A stretch of DNA of 64,000 nucleotides from Chitinophaga alhagiae (lineage in GTDB: Bacteria > Bacteroidota > Bacteroidia > Chitinophagales > Chitinophagaceae): contig NZ_QXMH01000001.1 in assembly GCF_003568665.1 (NCBI RefSeq), positions 186,001 to 250,000 of the forward strand. The letters run 5' to 3'. The notes beneath the pieces are model-generated. The model was not told the origin of the DNA. It did no database searches and saw only the letters and a list, made by a program, of their open reading frames with translations. This document shows, one piece after another, positions 60,301-64,000 of the stretch. Position numbers and translations under genes: made by a program. Numbering within the stretch: the first letter of the stretch is position 1; the number at the start of each line of letters is the position of its first letter.

Positions 60301-63300
60301 GCCGCCGGTAATATCATCCGCATCTGCCGCCGGCGTAGCGCTGCCGGGGGTAAAGGTGATGAGGATGTTTTGCGCCGTGGAAACAGTGCCCGGCAGGCTG
60401 AACGTGATGTACGCGGTGTTCCCTTCTGTAACCTCCGTATCTCCGGATACCGTGATGTGCATGTTGGCCGCGGTGTTGGTAGCGTCCTGAACGGTAACGG
60501 CGGCAGCGGCGGTCTTAACTTCGCCGCGCACAGTGGCGGAAGCAGCGATGTTCAATATTTCATCCGGCTCCAGTATATCATCCGGGAGGGCATCTACCGT
60601 AAATGTTACCTGGTTGCCGTTAGCGGGTATCTCCACGGTGGGCGGCAGTACAAACTCGCCGTCTGATACCGTGGAACCGGCGGCTTTAGCCAGCGTAACG
60701 GTGATCTTTTCCGTGGTGGTCACATTCACCGGCAGGCGCAGGGTAAACGTTGCCTGTTCATTTTCTTTTATGGTAGCTGCGGCCGGGGTAATGGTGATGG
60801 CGTTGTCAGTGGCATCGCGGATCACCGCAGTAACGCCGGTAACCGGTATGCCGCCGGCGGTTGCACCCAGCACCAGGGTTTCGTCTCCCTCCAGCAGCAG
60901 GTCTGCCAGCGCGGTGATCACAAACGTGCCGGAAGCCTCCCCGGCGTTGATGTGTATGGCGCCCAGCGGAGAGTGGTCATCATTATCCGCCTCAGATCCT
61001 GTTTTGGACAGCACTACGTCAATGGCGGACAAAGACCTGATGTTATCCTGCATTTCAGCCGTTACCGTAATGCTCTCTCCTTCCGCCATGGAAGCTGCGG
61101 TAGTGGTCAGTACAATGGTGGCATCTGCCAGGTCTGCGTCTTTCACGGTCAGTTTAGCATGGCCGCTGAAAGTAAAGCCGGTTGCGGAAGGCGTCAACAC
61201 CAGTTGCTCGTTCGGCTCTATCAGCTTGTCCTTGAGGGCTTGCAGCGTAATTTCCGCGTGGGGCTGCCCGGCGGGAATGGTAACGGATGGCGGAATGGTG
61301 GCAAAGTCTGCCGCCACCGCCGTTCCCCCGGGTACCAGCGTAATCACCACATTGCCGGTGCTGGTGATGCCGGAGGGCAGGCTGAACCGGATGGTGCCCG
61401 CAACACCGCCCTCGGTCACTTCTGTATCTCCTGAAATGGTAATGATGTTGTTGCCCGTCTGGTCTGTTACATTGATGGCCACCTCGTCAGCAATGCTGGC
61501 GCCATACACAGACCCGGAAGCCCTCAACTGCAGCACTTCTACCGGTTCCAGCAGGTTGTCTGTTTTGGCCTCTACTACGAAAGAAACAGCATCCCCATTG
61601 GCCGGTATGGTTACGGTGGCGGGGAATTGGTATTCAGCAGCGTCCAGCGTGGTGCCTGTTACGGCACTCAGCGTAACGGTGATAGCCTCCGCTGTTTTCT
61701 GGCCCGCGGGCAGGCGCAGCCATACCGTGGTAGTGCTGCCTTCTTCAATAGACGTAGCATCAGGCGTCAGCGTAAATTTCTTATTGTCAAGCACAGCCGT
61801 GTTCTTGTCCTGGATATTCACTGTAACACCGGTAATATCAACACCCGTTGCAGTTCCCATGATGATGAACGTTTCCGGCCATTCCAGCAGGTCGTCTTCC
61901 AGTATCTGCACGGTGGCCGTATTGGGGCCGGCAGGTTCTATGCGGATGGTAGAAAGCCCGGAATAATCCGCCGGCAAGGCCGTTCCGCCGTTCTGTGAAA
62001 GGGCGATGTCGATGGGGATCTCCGTGGTCATCCCGTTCTGCAGCGCGGCGGTGAGCGTAAGGGTCTGCCCTTCGTCAATATCCGTGTGGGATGACAGCAG
62101 CTTCACTTCCGCGTCAGCCAGATCGGCATCATGCACGTTGAGCGCAACACTGCCGCTGATGGTATAACCCGTTGCGGCCGCTGTGAGCGTGAGGTTCTCT
62201 GTAGCTTCAATGATATTGTCTTTTATGGCGGCCAGTGACAGCTCATAATACTCCTCATTGGCCGGAATGGTCACCGTCAGCGGAAGACTGGTGAAATCCG
62301 CGGCCGTTGCCGTTCCGCCCGCGGTCAATGTAATATTGATAGCGCTGCCGGCTTTAATGCCGGAGGGCAGGCTGAACCTCACTTTGGCGGTGTTGTTCTC
62401 TGTTACGTCCGCCACATCAGCGGTAACCGTGATCACATTATTGCCCGGCAGGTCTTTAACGGTGATAGTAGCCGTAGCGGTTTGCGGGCCATAACCGTAT
62501 ACGGTGGCCGCTGCCTGCAGGGTGATCTGCTCATCTGCCTCTGCGAGCGCATCATCTACCGCCGTCAACACAAATTCCGCATCGTTATCTCCTTTCAGTA
62601 TTTTCAAGGTAGTGGGCGCTATACTGTATTCTGTGCCGGTCATGGCAGTGGTGGCCGTGATGGCCACATCAATATCTTCAGAGGCGGTGATGCCGTCAGG
62701 CAGTTTTACGCGGAGCGTCATGCTGCTGCCCTCAAACAGTTCACTGCCCGGCGCGCTTACGCTGATGGTCTTGTTGGCTGTGGTGCCGGTTTTATCCTGT
62801 ATGGTGAGCGTGGCGGCATTGATCTGGTAAGTGCCGGCCGTTCCGCTCAACACCAGTTGCTCATCATGCTCCAGTACCAGGTCTGTCAACGCGGTAATAG
62901 TGGTGGTGGCAGCGCCTTGTCCCGCAGGGATGGTGATGGTACCCAGCGTATGATCGTCGTTATCCGTTGTAGACGCGGCGTCCCGCACCAGGGTAATGGT
63001 AATGGCCTGTGTGGAGGTAAAACCCTGCAAGGTGGCCGTAACGGTTACGTTGTCCCCCTCTTCTACCGTTGCGGCAGACAGGCTCAGCTGAATGGCCGGT
63101 GACGCGGGCGATACATCGTTCACATCCAGGTCTATCACATCATTATCAAAGGTGAAACCGGTGAGCGAGAGGTGGAGGCGCAGTTTTTCCTGCAGCTCAA
63201 TAATATTGTCTGTAGCCGCATCAACGGTGATGCTGCCGGTATGCCCGCCTGCCGGAATAGTGATGGAGGGCGGATACCCGCCCGTAAAATCTTCCGGTGC

Positions 63301-64000
63301 GGTGGTGGTGCCCGTTAGCGGGCTAAGGCTGATCACCAGCGCGTTTGCCGTAGTAACGGGCGAAGGCAGGCTTACCGTATACGTTACGGAACCGCCTTCG
63401 CTGATAGCGGTAGCGGAAGCCGTCAGGGTGATCTTTTTATTATCCGGATCAAGGCCGGTAGCATCTGTTACGTTCACCAGCGCAGTAGCGGTAACGCCCG
63501 CCAGCAGGTCATCTCCGGCCACTGCCAGCTCCAGTTTTTCTGTTGGTTCCAGTATGTTGTCTGCGTTTGTCTGCAACGTGAAGGAAGCCTGGCTGCCCCC
63601 TGCCGGAATGGTCACTGTAGTGATAACGGTGGCCGTGCCATCTGTGAAGCTGTATTCCGCAGGCAGCAATTCTGTGCCGGCGCCGCTGCTCAGGGTGATG
63701 TTAAGCGCCTTGGCCGTGGTAACGGCGCCCGGCAGCTTCACCCGCACAATAGTGGTGTTGCCTTCCGTCAGCGGATTATCGTCCACTTCCAGCACCAGTT
63801 GTTTTTTAGCGGGGTCAAGGCTGGTGGCGTCGGTTACGGTAAAGGTAGTGCCGGTAATGGTAAAGCCGGATGCCGTACCGCCTAGCTGGAAGGTCTCATT
63901 TTCTTCCAGCACGTCGTCATTTTTGGCGCGTACGTAAAATTCTACCTGGGATTGTCCAGCCTGGATGGTAACGGACAGCGGCACCTCCACATCATCCGCT
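57355..64000 (-). CDS. Giant Calx-beta repeat surface adhesin with C-terminal type IX sorting domain (5' end cut by window edge)
   Basis: At least 2215 codons; the frame is open to the right edge and the apparent GTG near 63990 is only an internal codon. It consists of tandem Calx-beta-like domains of about 95-105 aa; I count 17 clear copies of a D-x-x-x-E-x-x-E calcium-type motif (for example DNILEPTEKLEL, DEIIEGTETVEL) and about two divergent ones. The last about 95 residues are a CHU_C type B sorting domain: KGISPNGDGKNDVW, NRWGGTIFKTSNY and LPDGSYFYILQVWDNSGKV. It is predicted to be exported by the type IX system, Ca-dependent, and to act in adhesion or gliding. Followed by its PorP/SprF partner. 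Confidence 0.93.
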   Translation of the reverse strand, partial: ADDVEVPLSVTIQAGQSQVEFYVRAKNDDVLEENETFQLGGTASGFTITGTTFTVTDATSLDPAKKQLVLEVDDNPLTEGNTTIVRVKLPGAVTTAKALNITLSSGAGTELLPAEYSFTDGTATVITTVTIPAGGSQASFTLQTNADNILEPTEKLELAVAGDDLLAGVTATALVNVTDATGLDPDNKKITLTASATAISEGGSVTYTVSLPSPVTTANALVISLSPLTGTTTAPEDFTGGYPPSITIPAGGHTGSITVDAATDNIIELQEKLRLHLSLTGFTFDNDVIDLDVNDVSPASPAIQLSLSAATVEEGDNVTVTATLQGFTSTQAITITLVRDAASTTDNDDHTLGTITIPAGQGAATTTITALTDLVLEHDEQLVLSGTAGTYQINAATLTIQDKTGTTANKTISVSAPGSELFEGSSMTLRVKLPDGITASEDIDVAITATTAMTGTEYSIAPTTLKILKGDNDAEFVLTAVDDALAEADEQITLQAAATVYGYGPQTATATITVKDLPGNNVITVTADVADVTENNTAKVRFSLPSGIKAGSAINITLTAGGTATAADFTSLPLTVTIPANEEYYELSLAAIKDNIIEATENLTLTAAATGYTISGSVALNVHDADLADAEVKLLSSHTDIDEGQTLTLTAALQNGMTTEIPIDIALSQNGGTALPADYSGLSTIRIEPAGPNTATVQILEDDLLEWPETFIIMGTATGVDITGVTVNIQDKNTAVLDNKKFTLTPDATSIEEGSTTTVWLRLPAGQKTAEAITVTLSAVTGTTLDAAEYQFPATVTIPANGDAVSFVVEAKTDNLLEPVEVLQLRASGSVYGASIADEVAINVTDQTGNNIITISGDTEVTEGGVAGTIRFSLPSGITSTGNVVITLVPGGTAVAADFATIPPSVTIPAGQPHAEITLQALKDKLIEPNEQLVLTPSATGFTFSGHAKLTVKDADLADATIVLTTTAASMAEGESITVTAEMQDNIRSLSAIDVVLSKTGSEADNDDHSPLGAIHINAGEASGTFVITALADLLLEGDETLVLGATAGGIPVTGVTAVIRDATDNAITITPAAATIKENEQATFTLRLPVNVTTTEKITVTLAKAAGSTVSDGEFVLPPTVEIPANGNQVTFTVDALPDDILEPDEILNIAASATVRGEVKTAAAAVTVQDATNTAANMHITVSGDTEVTEGNTAYITFSLPGTVSTAQNILITFTPGSATPAADADDITGGIPGSVIIPANSSSVTLAVTAVADAVIEPVEKLFLVPSAAGFTFSNNVMLNVKDQHHSGTITISSDKPLIREGVETATITVSLPGALVAGSNIQVDLQKAAASTAAHADHSALPPSVIIEAGKHEAVFTVTAATDLVLEGTETLVLEGSAAGYSVAGVSLQLEDATSLDPLNKVLRLTPANANLTEGQTGDFVVQLPAGVTSSQHITVQLSKTAAASTAADTDHTQIPVSVTIPAEQNASSSFDITAVTDLVIEPQEKLRIDGTPPAGFTFEGTDIFITDATGLSAANRAISITIDSTLLHEGNTSNVALALPAGITSSTDIAITIQPDAASTAGLADYSLVPATIILPKDNNKVTVVLEALADGLQEPDEQLALTGTAAGYTIIPSGMLTIPGDPAPQLSVTAVKVSDAAEPDTHGAFSIQLSAAAPADVTVTYSIGGTATAGADYAALTGQALIKAGETSVSVPVTVTDDEIIEGTETVELALQSAVFTFFGNTVNAMANNSVVSLQIADNDQAAVIIEKIADATEPSTPGSVKLRFSNPQTTSTVPVTITYTVAGTAAAGTDYDALPGTAVIPAGSNDVVVSIQPVDDAQLEGTETVIIQLDAATATLPGFTIGTPAAATVNLYDNDVVSMEIFGLNQVVEGSAVPVTLRASQAVAADIPVQVQLQYDAARTISTSAPRSGDMLTITMPANQTEVTFTITVEDNDVNDDNGYVNLVIQPFTGGGQAYGKGASGNTATVVTDNDPLEISFKTDTVRIKEGNNGVSLMPFTLQLSRMSSRAIQVQYAFADAFEGAGADKDPQRAKAGEDFVAAVTSISIPPMQAEADITVPVNGDTQKEEDKYFALKLTAITVSGGLNTPVPGTLRTAIGMIENDDQDVDLEIRPHKGISPNGDGKNDVWIIENIEKYSRNEVVIVNRWGGTIFKTSNYHNTNNHFSGLANIGSGTGKELPDGSYFYILQVWDNSGKVTRYNGYIVIKYGL

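Overview
The window looks like chromosomal DNA of a Bacteroidota member, most likely order Chitinophagales (Chitinophaga-like). The reasons are: two SusC/SusD pairs, an STN-type TonB receptor with its FecR and ECF sigma factor, a PorP/SprF protein beside a giant adhesin with a type IX (CHU_C) sorting domain, -7 promoter boxes of the Bacteroidota form TAnnTTTG, and a tmRNA tag (GESNYAMAA) close to the Bacteroides one. All family names come from reading motifs by eye. No database search was run.

Layout. (1) 1-32255: twenty consecutive genes on the minus strand, a large glycan-catabolic island. Read in the direction of transcription it begins with a tight six- to seven-gene operon: Tat-type propeller hydrolase, enolase-superfamily dehydratase, 2-hydroxyacid dehydrogenase, YhcH/EbgC protein, secreted Gfo/Idh/MocA oxidoreductase, SGNH esterase. 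Next come a fused alpha/beta-hydrolase/SGNH esterase, a first SusC-SusD-DUF5017 set with a TIM-barrel/HEAT protein and a beta-helix protein, a second SusC-SusD pair with an M14 carboxypeptidase and a second propeller hydrolase (closed by a terminator), and finally a GMC dehydrogenase with its small subunit, an MFS transporter and a fused amidohydrolase-aminotransferase cut by the left edge. The set suggests outer-membrane capture, de-esterification, cleavage and oxidation of an acylated, probably oxidised or acidic glycan.

(2) 32300-35200: an accessory stretch with a small structural-type hypothetical gene, a 56-bp tandem repeat that includes its stop codon, and a YrdC/Sua5-like orphan. (3) 35209-39928: a plus-strand operon that looks like a nitrosative or low-oxygen stress unit (DGC zinc protein, FMN split barrel, DUF2249-ScdA iron-sulfur repair protein, DUF1858-DUF2249 protein, polytopic haem-copper-like protein, MIP18 factor, Rrf2 regulator) behind a palindromic operator-like site. 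(4) 40089-42191: NTF2-like protein, a PIN toxin with excisionase-type antitoxin, and a HopJ-family protein. (5) 42242-46609: TonB receptor, FecR and ECF sigma factor.

(6) 46794-55546: core genes: tmRNA, RseP, Dxr, a GH3-family protein, ribosomal proteins L21 and L27, a Lys/Ala/Pro-rich histone-like protein, a PolX-like protein with altered polymerase active-site residues, a PrsW protease and a small membrane protein. (7) 55547-56431: a non-coding stretch with three related hairpin units plus another terminator. (8) 56432-64000: PorP/SprF protein and the 3' part of a giant Calx-beta repeat adhesin whose start lies beyond the right edge.
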